A stretch of 64,000 bases of DNA, from assembly GCA_016271365.2 (NCBI GenBank), contig CM057452.1, forward strand, positions 832,690,001 to 832,754,000, given 5' to 3'. The notes under the pieces are model-generated. The model saw only the letters and a program-made list of their open reading frames with translations. It searched no databases and was not told where the DNA came from. Source of the DNA: Neoceratodus forsteri. Taxonomy: Eukaryota > Chordata > Ceratodontiformes > Ceratodontidae. Each line of letters opens with the position of its first letter. The stretch's first letter is position 1. The translations under genes were made by a program, and so were the position numbers. Shown here piece after piece: positions 54,763 to 64,000 of this stretch.

Positions 54763-57700
54763 TCATGGAATGTTAAGGGACTCAATTCACCTTGTAAGCT
54801 CAAGCAAATACTCACTTATCTCAAGAAACGTAAAACACATATTGCTTTCTTACAAGAAACTAAACTTCTTCCAGAGGATGTCGACAGACTTAAAAAGGAT
54901 TGGGTCATTCAAGTATTTGCATCCTCTTCTTCTTCAAAAAAACGTGGGGTTGCCATTTTAATACATTAATCCCTCAACTGGTCCCCCATTAAAACCATCA
55001 TGGACTCAGACGGTAGATGGGATATAGTTCAATTAAATTCCATCATAGGTCCTTTTATGTTAGCAAATGTTTATGCCCCCAACTCCGATTCCCCTGAATT
55101 TTTCCATAATTTGGAGCAACAAATTATGATTAACAATAAAAACAACTCACCCATTCTCATGGGTGGAGAGTTTAATCTAGCATTAGAGGCACAATTAGAC
55201 AGAAGTAACTCATCATATGATGCCCATCCCCGAAGTAGTAATGCTCTGCCAATGTTAATGAAGGATTTGGGCATCTCTGACATTTGGAGACTTCACCATC
55301 CTAGACAACGTGACTATACCTTTTACTCCTCATTACAAAAATCCTATAGTCGTATTGATTATTGGTTTCATTCCTCTCATTACAGAAAAAAACTATTGAT
55401 ACAGCTACCCTTCCTATTATCATATCAGACCATTCCCCTATAAATCTATATTTACTCTGGGGTCCACTGTCTTCTAAATCCCCTTCTTGGCGTCTAGTCC
55501 CAATCTTACTGAGAGACTCAGAATTCATATCTTGGATTACAACTCAAATCCAAGACTTTCTTTCACTTAATGACACACCTGATGTATCTCAGGGTACTAT
55601 CTGGGAAGCACTAAAAGCCACATTTAGAGGTAAAATTATTAGTTATGCAGCTCACAGGAAGAAGCTAAGAGAGCAACAACTAGCCAATCTAAAAAAGTCC
55701 CTTAAAGACAAAGAAACGTAATATCATAACACAAAAAACCTAATCATAACTCACAACTTCATCTTGAAATTCTACAGTTAAGAATTAAAATCAACAAATT
55801 AATATCTAGGAAATCTGAACTCACCATTTTAAGGCTCAAGCACTGCTACTGGGAACAAGGTGATAAATGCAGGAAGTTACTTTCATATCAGCTCAAAACT
55901 CAACAGATGGAGAGATATATTGCTGGCCTGAAAGACCCTTCAGGCCAAATCCACACAGATAACCCTTCAATCAACCGCATCATGCAATCCTTCTATCATC
56001 AACTATATTCTCATCAAAACTCCATGACACACAAACAAATACAACACTTTCTGGAAAAATTGCAGCTACCCCACCTCTCTCATCAAGACATGGCAATGCT
56101 AGATGAACCCTTTACCCTACAAGAGATTCAAACAGCGTTATCCTCCTTAAAAAATGGTAAATCACCTGGGAGTGATGGTTTCCTTGTTGACTTCTATAAA
56201 CCCTTATCCGATACTCTTTGTACTTTACTACTTAACGTTTTCCTGGAAGTAAACTCAAAAGGTAAACTCCCTCATACTATGACTGAAGCCATTATTACTG
56301 TTTTACCAAAAAAAGATAAAGACCCTTCTCTCCCCTCAAATTACAGACTGATATCGTTACTTAATACAGACGGCAAAATCTTTGCTAAACTATTATCCCT
56401 TCGATTAGATTCATTAACTCTGAAACTCATCCATACCTCTCAAGCTGGATTTATCAAGAATAGAACTGGGTCTGATCATCTTCGTCTTTAGTTAACCTAA
56501 TCCATAAAGCAAAAACCCTTAAGTCTCCAGCTGCTGCCATCATCATAGATTTTGAGAAAGCATTTGACTCCCTTAATTGGAACTATTTATACCATGTACT
56601 ATCTCATTTTGGTATCACTAAAAATTTTTGTGTGTGGATTCAATTACTGTACACTCTCCCTTCTGCGTGGGTTCTTACTAACACCTCTCTATCCCCTCCT
56701 TCCATCTTGCAAGAGGCACCAGACAGGGATGCCCCTTATCACCTTCCCTGTTCATACTTGCCTTGGAACCTCTTTCTGTATCTCTCCGTCAATCTTGCAT
56801 AATCAAAGGCATCCCTGTTGGTAACTCTCACTACACCTTACTCTCATATGCAGATGACCTCCTCATTCTACTAGAAAATCTAAAATTCTGGACAACCTCT
56901 AGTTAAACTACTTAATGAATTTACCTCTCTCTCTGGACTTGCTTTAAATCTTAATAAATCTGAAACGCTACCATTGAATAACTTTTGCAAACCCTTTATG
57001 AATAACCCATTGGACTTCCGCTGGGCTCCCCATGGTATCACGCATCTAGGTATCTGGATCACTCCGTGACTAGACAAATTATGGGATGCTAATCTTTCTC
57101 CTCTGTTAACTAACATTAAATCTACACTTGACAGATGGAAACTGCTTAATCTCTCTTTCAATGGGAAAATCTCCGCTATTAAAATGTCAGTAGCCCCTAA
57201 AATACTATATCTTTTCTCTAATATCCCATTAATATTTCCCTCTAGTTTCCTAATCAAAATAGACAAAATAATTGGCAACTTTATTTGGGACAGAAAAATC
57301 CCCAGATTTAGCCACAACAAACTTAGATCCCATTGGTCTAGAGGTGGTTTTGGCCTCCCTTGGTTTCAAGCCTACTTGTGGGCCTACTGGAGAGCCCAAA
57401 CTATCAAATGATTTAACAAACCCAATACCAAAACACCGTTATGGGTTATTATGGAAGCCTCTCTATGCCCAGGTAATGTGGCTACTTCCTTCATTTATAA
57501 TCCCTTCCCCCCCAATTTAAAGTCTCATCCCACTATAGCATCATCTACGTTTTGCTGGAAAATAACTCATAAGCGTCTCAAATCAAACCCAACCCCTCTT
57601 ACTTATGCCCCCATTTGGGGTAATCGCCATATATCTCCTGACAATCATCCAATTTTCTGTCATACCTGGAAAAATAGGGGCATTTTCTTCTTGAGAGACA

Positions 57701-58385
57701 TACTTGAACCCCATGATTTAAAACTAAAATCCTATTCTGATCTACACATTCTATGGAATCTTCCCCGTCAGGATTTTTAGAAATATCTACAGATTCATAC
57801 GGCATGCAGCCCCTACTTCTCATCTATTACTAATCAATCCTTATATGATAAGTACATCTCCAAATGGATTAAAACAACACCTAAACTGAACAGTACTATT
57901 TACAAAGATATTAGAGATGCACGTTCAGATCAATCCATTGATGCAAAAAATAAATGGAGTAGTCTGTTACACTACGATATAACCAATGCACAATGGTACA
58001 GGTGTTGGCTTTCCTGTCACAAATCATTTAAGGATAAACGTTGCTCCCTTATACAGACTAAAATCCTTCATTTGTGGTACAGGAGCCCAGCTGTATTGCA
58101 GAAAATGGGTTTAATGAATAATAACTGCTGGTGCTGTAACTCCCCCAATGGTGATTTACTATATATTTTATAGAATTGTCCCCTCATACAAAAGCTTTGG
58201 CATCATACTCATATTTTTGCAATAAAAGTGATTGGTCAACCTTTTGCACTGGACCCTAAACATTGTATACTTGGTATTTTTAATTTTCGCCCCTATAGAA
58301 TCTCCTATTTCCTGAACAGGTGGTTAACCATACTTTTCCTTCAAGTTAAATGCAGTATACTTATGCATTGGAGATCTAATACAGG
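54763..58385 (+). pseudogene. L1 ORF2 (endonuclease and reverse transcriptase), many breaks
   Basis: Endonuclease: SWNVKGLNSPCKLKQIL, THIAFLQETKLL (catalytic Glu near 54856), NVYAPNSDSPEF, ILMGGEFNLALEAQLDRS (the GGDFN Asp is now Glu, 55161-55175), SRIDYWF and ISDHSPINLYL. RT: LSSLKNGKSPGSDGFLVDFY, EAIITVLPKKDKDPSLPSNY, KIFAKLLSLRLDSL, IIDFEKAFDSLNW (56548-56571), [16 protein letters not shown] sequence in a shifted frame, [12 protein letters not shown] (catalytic YADD at 56847-56858). C-terminus: KIPRFSHNKLRSHWSRGGFG, then a zinc knuckle CWCCNSPNGDLLYIL-stop-NCPLIQKLWHH, where a Trp codon has become a stop. At least six frameshifts or stops. All core catalytic residues except the endonuclease Asp are still readable. 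Confidence 0.9.
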
Positions 58386-58639
58386 GTTTTAAATAATTGA
58401 TAAGCAGTTTTTTTCCTGGGACAATACTAACTGTACAGAAAGTATTTATATAGGTTTTCTAGAAGTGTTATGTTTGTTAAACACAATGAGGCAAGTGCTC
58501 TGCATTTTTACAATGTTTTAGCACTTTTATGAGCAAAATGCTAATCAATTTTTAGAGTTAAATAAAACCCTGTAATATAATCCCCACATTCCCTGACATT
58601 CTTAAACAATTATCTCAATACGCCTCCCAAGACCGTATA

Positions 58640-58797
58640 ACGAGGCAAGGCAAGGCACATTTTATTTAAAAAGATGCCCATCCCGGAGGCTCTGGGTGCT
58701 GTACATCAATTAATAAATACAACACATCAAAGTAGTAATCAATTAAATACAATACTCTGAACAAATTAAAACAAAATTTGCTGTACAATTAACACAT
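58640..58797. repeat. Retroposon-tail repeat, copy 2, inside the L1 3' UTR
   Basis: GAGGCAAGGCAAGGCACATT, GCCCATCCCGGAGGCTCTGG, GTACATCAATTAATAAATAC, ACAATACTCTGAACAAATTA match copy 1 at 50636-50800 over about 155 bp. It interrupts L1 sequence, which resumes at about 58798, so it inserted after the L1. Confidence 0.8.
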
Positions 58798-59643
58798 TTC
58801 TTTGGACTGACTCACTATATACAATAAATGTTGGCAGGACTATTTTAATTATTTGGAATCATCTAACTCTTCTGACAACTAATGTATGGATTGATATATA
58901 TTGAATTTATTTTCTCCCACTGATATTCTCCACAGGTATTCTGTTGTGATATTGCTTCTTGTTTCCTTATTCTATAGTTCCCCCCTTTCTCTCTCCCTTG
59001 TTTCTTCTCTACATCCCTTCTCTCTTGATTACTCTTTCAGATATTCTCTTACTATTCTACAAACACTCCTATATATGTTTTAGCAGCATTCTAAGATGCT
59101 ACATAACACAATCATGTACAACCAGATCTATTCATATCACCTGTTTCAATTCCTACCCTTCCTACTCTCACTCTGTACTACAAAATGTTAAGCTTCCTTT
59201 AATATATAACTGGTATTGCCTAGCTCTGATCTGTAAACATAAGTTCCTCATACTATTACTGCATAATGTTTCAGACAATATGCTGCCTTGTTTCTTCCTC
59301 TATAATTTTACACAGTATTGTACTGGAGGATGTTTGTTTATTTCATAAATACTTCAATAAAAAGATTAACTACAAAAAAAATGTTTCATGTTAACTAAAC
59401 ACATTTTAAATGTCTTTGCAATGTTTTGTACTGCCTAGAAATATTTTAAAATGTATGTTAAATATATAAAAATGTGTTTTAAATGACTAAGCAAGTTATA
59501 CAGTAAAAATTATTAATACAATAAAGGGACTACTTTTTTGTCCCTCAAAAGAAAAACTTATCTTCTATTTCAGTGCTTCAGATTTAAATTAAAAAAAATG
59601 AACAATTAAAAATGCCTATTGACTTTCCTTTAGCCCATTTTAC

Positions 59644-59793
59644 AAGTGCAATAACACACTCCGAGGTGGGGGTTACATGCTGATAAGGGCACTCCCAGGT
59701 GCATAAGGCACTCGGCGCAAGCGCCTTAGTACACACTTGGGCGTGCTCTTATCAGCATGTAACCCACACCTCATCATGTGTTATTGCTTGCTT
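59644..59793. mobile_element. 150-bp hairpin element
   Basis: Arms of about 70 bp with few mismatches. Left: GTGCAATAACACACTCCGAG, GGGTTACATGCTGATAAGGG, CACTCCCAGGTG. Right in reverse complement: AAGCAATAACACATGATGAG, GGGTTACATGCTGATAAGAG, CACGCCCAAGTG. The tip is AAGGCACTCGGCGC / GCGCCTTAG. Its start (GCAATAACACACTCC) resembles the ends of the hairpin at 36281-36408 (GCAATAAGGCACTCC), so the two may be one family. Confidence 0.85.
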
Positions 59794-59829
59794 ATCAGAT
59801 ACATTAATTCCTCTCTTTATGTTATTTCA

Positions 59830-60268
59830 AGCTATTCAGAAACAAATCAAAACACCAAATTGCTTCAAATCAGCGTTTATTACATTATTACTGAAACAAG
59901 ACAAAGATAAGAAGAATACAAAACTAATAACCAATAGCTATTCCGAATAGTGAATATAAAATCTTTGCAAAAATCATTAGTAATTGGTTATTACCTTTTT
60001 TTTACATAAACTTATACATTATAATCTAAGTGGTTTTATCCCCAGCAGGTGAATTCATAGTAGTATTCACCATTTACAATATATTTATAAGGATGTGGGA
60101 AGAAGCAATTATAAGTCTTGATGCCACCAAAGCTTTTGTCATTGTGGAACGGTACTACTTCTTTTTCCTATTAGGTTAGCAGGGGGTTCCTTGAACACTA
60201 ATTAACTGGATTAAAGCCATGTATGACTCTCCTAAATTAAGACTTACAGTTAATAACAATTTTACAGA
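59830..60268 (+). pseudogene. Old L1 ORF2 scrap (RT region)
   Basis: Frames shift often, but the order is L1-like: CFKSAFITLLLKQDKDKK (compare AIITVLPKKDKDPS at 56283), KIFAKIISNWLLP, a palm-like DATKAFVIV segment and WIKAMYDSPKLRLTVNN. It stops abruptly at about 60268, where CR1 sequence begins. Older than the L1 at 51195-59377 judging by decay. Confidence 0.65.
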
Positions 60269-60284
60269 AAGTTTTGAAAATGCA

Positions 60285-62300
60285 GATATCTTAAACAGAT
60301 TCTTCTGCTCAGTCTTCACAGTAGAGAGATGGGTGGATGGACCACCAGGGAGCAGCAGGAATAAACGGAGGAGGTGGACTCAAGTCCATTTTCAGAGGAA
60401 AGAGTCCTGAGGGGACAAGGCTATGGGACCATACAGGATACATTCGAGGGCACTAAAAGAACTCAGGGAGGTGCTGGCTGCTCCACTGATGGCCTTATTC
60501 AACAGTTCACTGGAATCAGGCATGGTTCTGGAAGACTAGAGAAGAGCAGAAGTGGTCTCTCTACATGTACCACAGTGCCTTGAGGTTTGACTCTGGACTG
60601 CCGTGGACGACCCACCACTGTCAGCTATGTGCTGTGGTGGGGTGGCAGTCCTTGGCAGCTCACAGACAACTTCACTAGTACATTTATGCACATAAAGTTG
60701 CACTATAACAACTTCCTTTTTACTTAACAACTTTATTGCAGCTTAAACAACCAAATAGATAGGCACTAAGGTCCAATGGTCTCCCACAGTTCTCTACACC
60801 TTAGTCCAGGACTAAACATGGTAACAACTCATTGGTAGTTTCAATACCCTCCACATGGATTTCTATCCAAAAGAAACTAAAGATGATGGCTTTAATATCA
60901 ATTTCATGTTTTAAGAACTGTCTTATTGAAAGTACATATTACCAGTGCAACTGTTTTTAAATGAATGTCTGTTAAACTATTTGTCTGTTTGTGTGTTATC
61001 TTAATTTGTATAAAATATCTGTTTTTTGTTCAACATTTTGGATGCAATTGTAAAAGAGAGTTTACTCTCAAATTGCTTTCCAATAGTATTGAATTGAATT
61101 GAAGAGTCACAGCAAGGAAGACACTAGCAACTATAGGCCAGTGAGCCTCACCTCATTCATGGGAAAATTAATGAAAACAGTGTTAAAGAAAAGGTTGGTA
61201 GAGTATCTTGAATCAAATGGGCAACAAGTCCAAAGGCATATGGATTCACTGGAGGGAGGTCATGCCAGAAGAGCCAGTTTCATTTCTTTGACTGGGTGAC
61301 CAGGGAAATAGATCAGGGGAGGGTAGTGGACATGGCCTATCTGAAATTTAGCAAGGCCTTTGACACTGTGCTGCATAAGAGATTTATTAACAAATTGAGC
61401 AGCCTAAGGGTGGGATCCAAAGTGAAGAACCGGGTTAGAAATTGATTAATGTATAGGTGACAGAGGGTTGTCGTTAATGGCACTTACTCTATGGATGGAA
61501 GAGTGACCAGTGGTGTGCTGCAGGATTCAGTACTGGGACTGGTCCTATTCGATGTCTTCATAAGTAACATAGCAGATGACTGGAAGGGAAGGTATGCCTT
61601 TTTACAGATGATACCGAAATCTGTAACAGGGTGGACAATCAGAAGGAGATAAAAGAATGCGGAGGGATCTTGGGAACTCAAGGAATGGTCAAAAACATAG
61701 CACTGGGGTTCAATGCCAAAACTATAAAATTATGCACCCCTAGGGCTTAGGAGCCCTAGAACTGTATATAGGAGGGGGTACTGTCAGTCACTATGCAGAA
61801 AAAAAAGTGACCCTGGGATTATCATATCTGATAACCTCAGAGTGGCAGGACAGTGTAACAGAGCTGTTGGTAGGGCCAGTGCAATGTGGGGATGAATTGG
61901 GAGAGGTATCTCCAGCAGGAGGAGGGAGGTGGTGTTGCCATTGTAGCTCACTGGTGAGACCCCACCTGGAGTATTGTATCCAGTTCTGGAGGCAAAACCT
62001 CCGAAAGAATATAGACAGCACTGAGGCAGTCCAGAGGAGGGCTCTCAACATGTACGCCCTGGAAGAGAAAGGAGCAAGAGGGGACATGATAGAGACCTAC
62101 AAGTACCTCACCGGGGTAAACAGGATGCAGGAGGGAAGTCTCCTTTAAAAGAGGAAAAGCACCAGGAACAGGGCCAGAGGGCATGTGAAGAAGTGTGTGT
62201 GTGTGTGGTGGGGGGGGGAGTTAAAGATGGATGTCAGGAAGTACTACTTCACTGAAAGTGTGGTAGATGCTTGGAATAGACTGCCAGTGGAAGTGCTGGA
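60285..62300 (+). pseudogene. CR1-like RT remnant
   Basis: Readable pieces: ILNRFFCSVFTVE, DKAMGP (60418), LKELREVLAAPLMALFNSS, then after the insertion TSNYRPVSLTSFMGKLMKTV, KRLVEYLESNGQQV, FDWVTREIDQGRVVDMAYL-like sequence with SKAFDTVLHK (palm) near 61350, SGVLQDSVLGLVLF (GVPQGSVLG mutated), a LFTDDTEICNRV box near 61600, VRPHLEYCIQFWRQNL and LEEKGARGDMIETYKYLTG. It ends with WNRLPVEVLEE-like sequence at 62275-62310. Several frameshifts, so inactive. Confidence 0.75.
60566..61104. mobile_element. Unidentified insertion with ATTGA-type tail
   Basis: CR1 sequence stops after GAAGTGGTCTCTCTACA and resumes at AGAGTCACAGCAAGGAAGAC. The insert ends GTATTGAATTGAATTGAA, a short tandem tail like those of RTE/Rex-type non-LTR elements and their SINEs. 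The rest (GTGCCTTGAGGTTTGACTCT, later AT-rich) is not recognised. It contains no coding match. Confidence 0.5.
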
Positions 62301-63388
62301 GGAGAAACAGTAGGGGGTTTCAAGCATGTGTGGGATAGGCACATGGAAATATTAGTTAATAGGCAGAGAGGAGGGAGAGTTGCCAGAGACCAGATAGGGT
62401 GTGGAGGCAGACTAGGCAGGGACCATTTCAGTAGACTGGGTGGGTCAAGTGATCCTTTTCTGCTGACAAATTCTGTTTCTATTAGGGTTGTGCGAAAAAA
62501 ACCTTCCGCAGGTGGAATGTAAGCGAAAGTCTGACTTACGCTTCCGTGAAAGTTCCAAAATTCTTCCTGCTCTCCCAGTTATAGTTGCATCTGGTCCCCA
62601 GCATTGGACTATAAAATACCACTTGCAGCCTCCTGTGGAACCAAAATATAATTAGACTGGCACAGGCAATATAATGGCGGTCAAAAAAGACCAATAGTTT
62701 GAGTTACGGCAATCGATAGCCAAACACTCCTTGATCTCCATCAACATACAGTAGTGATCACACTGGGGAAAAACAGAAGCAACCCATGTGGATGCAGGGA
62801 GACAACAGTGGCACATCCAACAACATGAGGGTCAGGGAACTCTGATAGAGATGAAGCACAAGCATTAACTTCTCATGTCGTGAGACAACCAGAGAAGCAA
62901 GACAAGTTTTTGCTTTCTTTTACCTTTCCACCCTTTTTCACTGTCATGCTCAACAAACACTGGCTCAGACTAACTGTCTGAACTGTCAGTCTGGACATTC
63001 ATTTTTTCGCCCTCCTCTGAACCCATGCTCTACCATTCGAAACAACCATTGCCATTCTCAGCAAGATATAACATAACTCTCTGCCCATTTAAACATTGCA
63101 GCTTAAAATGCAGGGTTGACACTATCTCACTTGTGATACTTTACAGACTTTGTGAGGATAGTCTCCTTCTTTCTCTTTGAATAGTTTAATGTGTTCACCT
63201 CAGCTTAATGCTTACTATACATGGCATGCTTTTTACTTTTAAGCAGAGGTCATTATAGTTCAATAGCCTGCACAATGCATGAAATGATGGCAGCTATAGA
63301 AGGACTACCCATTGCAAACCCTTCTATTACTGCAACCCTTGCACCCCTGCCCCCCTTTGCAGAAAGGTGGGCAGCTGTCATAACATTA

Positions 63389-63760
63389 ATCCCTGGTGGC
63401 TAGTGGTCCCTCCCCCACCTAATCACTGGCCCATTCCATATGTATTAAAAAAAACAACCCTGTCCCTGGTGGCTAGCGATCCCTCCCCCCACATAATCAT
63501 CAGCCCATCCCATATGTGTTAAAAAAAAAACAACCCTGTCACTGGTGGCTAGCAGTCACTCCCCTAACCTGATCACCCTCCCATGTCCAGTACTGCCTGA
63601 CCCCCCCATCCCTATCTCAGACCCCCCATATAGTAAAAATGATTTTTCCCTGGTGGTCTAGTGAACCCCCTCCCTACCTATCTCCGATCCAAAGTATGTA
63701 TTTTTTTTTTACTTATTCCCTGGTGGTCTAATGGCCCCCCTGCCCCCACCCTGGCAGGTA
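63389..63760. repeat. ~70-115-bp minisatellite, about 5 units
   Basis: Units begin CCCTGGTGGCTAGTGGTCCC at 63391, then CCCTGGTGGCTAGCGATCCC, CACTGGTGGCTAGCAGTCAC, CCCTGGTGGTCTAGTGAACC and CCCTGGTGGTCTAATGGCCC. Each ends in an A- or T-rich run (AAAAAAAACAACCCTGT or TTTTTTTTTACTTATT). Confidence 0.8.
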
Positions 63761-63850
63761 GTGTCTCCCCCCACTCTCCCCATCCTGCAACAGAGTGGGC
63801 CACCAGCACAGCCCTCCGCTCTCCTCCTTGGCTGGTGGCCCACTGAATAG

Positions 63851-63874
63851 TGAATGAATGAATGAATGAATGAG
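63851..63874. repeat. (GAAT)n simple repeat at a palindrome centre
   Basis: Five to six GAAT/TGAA units, faced by CACTCATTCATTCAC about 15 bp downstream. It lies at the centre of the palindrome described for 62483-64000. Confidence 0.85.
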
Positions 63875-64000
63875 TGTGTGCTCATGCGCTCACTCATTCA
63901 TTCACATCTCAGTGGGCTGCCAGCCATGGAAGAGAGTGGAGGGCTGTGCTGGTGGCTCGCTCTGTTTCGGGATGGGGAAGCATGGTGGGACACTGCCTGC

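Larger units (their letters stand above)
51179..59393 (+). mobile_element. 8.2-kb L1 retrotransposon with 16-bp target duplication
   Basis: The element (51195-59377) is flanked by an exact AAAATGTTTCATGTTA at 51179-51194 and 59378-59393. The 5' end starts GGGCATGGCCTGGCTG and has AAGATGGCTGCC at 51216-51227, similar to the YY1-site start of mammalian L1. Order: 5' UTR, ORF1 (51421-52688), a 2-kb inter-ORF region, ORF2 (54763-58385), 3' UTR ending CTTCAATAAAAAGATTAACT. A 5' end with regulatory-looking sequence plus a perfect TSD argues for a full-length insertion. Nested repeats lie at about 54000-54180 and 58640-58797, making it longer than a bare L1. Both ORFs are broken. Confidence 0.9.
60269..62482 (+). 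mobile_element. CR1-like LINE, plus strand, to its 3' end
   Basis: It runs from the linker (ILNRFFCSVFTVE at about 60290) through the RT and the post-RT region to a 3' end TTCTGCTGACAAATTCTGTT at about 62482. It is interrupted at about 60566-61104. The 5' side joins an old L1 scrap directly. The 3' end is of the subfamily that also left the tail at 42108-42160. Confidence 0.8.
62483..64000. mobile_element. Large hAT-like foldback element, cut by the window end
   Basis: It starts TAGGGTTGTGCGAAAAAAAC, a hAT-type terminus similar to the TAGGGCTGTGC of the foldback at 28776. Near the end of the window a palindrome is centred at about 63880: left GCACAGCCCTCCGCTCTCCT, GGCTGGTGGCCCACTGA, GAATGAATGAATGAATGA; right TCATTCATTCACAT, TCAGTGGGCTGCCAGCC, GAGTGGAGGGCTGTGC. 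If the palindrome is the element's middle, the full element is about 2.8 kb and its other half lies beyond 64000. It contains a minisatellite at 63389-63760. Confidence 0.6.

Overview
The window is nuclear DNA from a large-genome vertebrate. I infer an amphibian (possibly a caecilian) or a lungfish: several CR1 3' ends read like the amphibian-type CATAGAAACATAGAA / GGCAGATAAGG tail, and L2-like LINEs, a full-length L1, MIR-like tRNA SINEs, hAT elements and a Crypton sit side by side. Nothing looks prokaryotic or viral. Almost all the recognisable coding sequence is decayed transposon; no rRNA, functional tRNA or CRISPR was seen.

One host-gene exon stands out. On the + strand, 30724-30799 holds a start codon, the N-terminal glycoside hydrolase family 1 motif FPAGFAWGAATAAYQIEG and a consensus GTAAGG splice donor. 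It looks like coding exon 1 of a cytosolic beta-glucosidase (GBA3-like) gene. No later exon was recognised in the remaining 33 kb, so the rest of the window is probably intron 1 or intergenic DNA.

Layout. 1-13.6 kb: two minus-strand LINEs of one L2-like family (975-2275 and 9071-11110), two endonuclease fragments, two minus-strand CR1-like copies (4590-7005 and 11755-13640) and a hAT element with an exact 8-bp target duplication (7006-7880). 13.6-16.2 kb: gene-free, with three local tandem duplications. 16.2-23.6 kb: a run of plus-strand CR1 fragments broken by inverted-repeat elements, plus a tRNA-SINE and an L2-like 3' end. 23.6-30.7 kb: SINEs, a GC-rich tandem repeat, a ~295-bp satellite array, a foldback and a 999-bp hAT foldback lying 950 bp upstream of the GH1 exon. 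30.8-48 kb: mostly AT-rich non-coding DNA with CR1 pieces, short hairpin elements and a 1-kb 32-bp minisatellite. 48.2-50.6 kb: a SINE and a decayed Crypton tyrosine recombinase (DUF3504-like). 51195-59377: an 8.2-kb L1 with a 16-bp target duplication, containing nested inserts. 59.6-64 kb: a hairpin, an older L1 scrap, a long CR1 and the start of another large foldback element.

How the pieces relate: L2-like LINE, SINE and orphan-tail copies share one 3' tail, which suggests the SINE used that LINE's machinery. Several inserts carry target duplications that give a relative order of insertion. At least ten inverted-repeat (foldback) structures are scattered through the window, an unusually high density to the eye.
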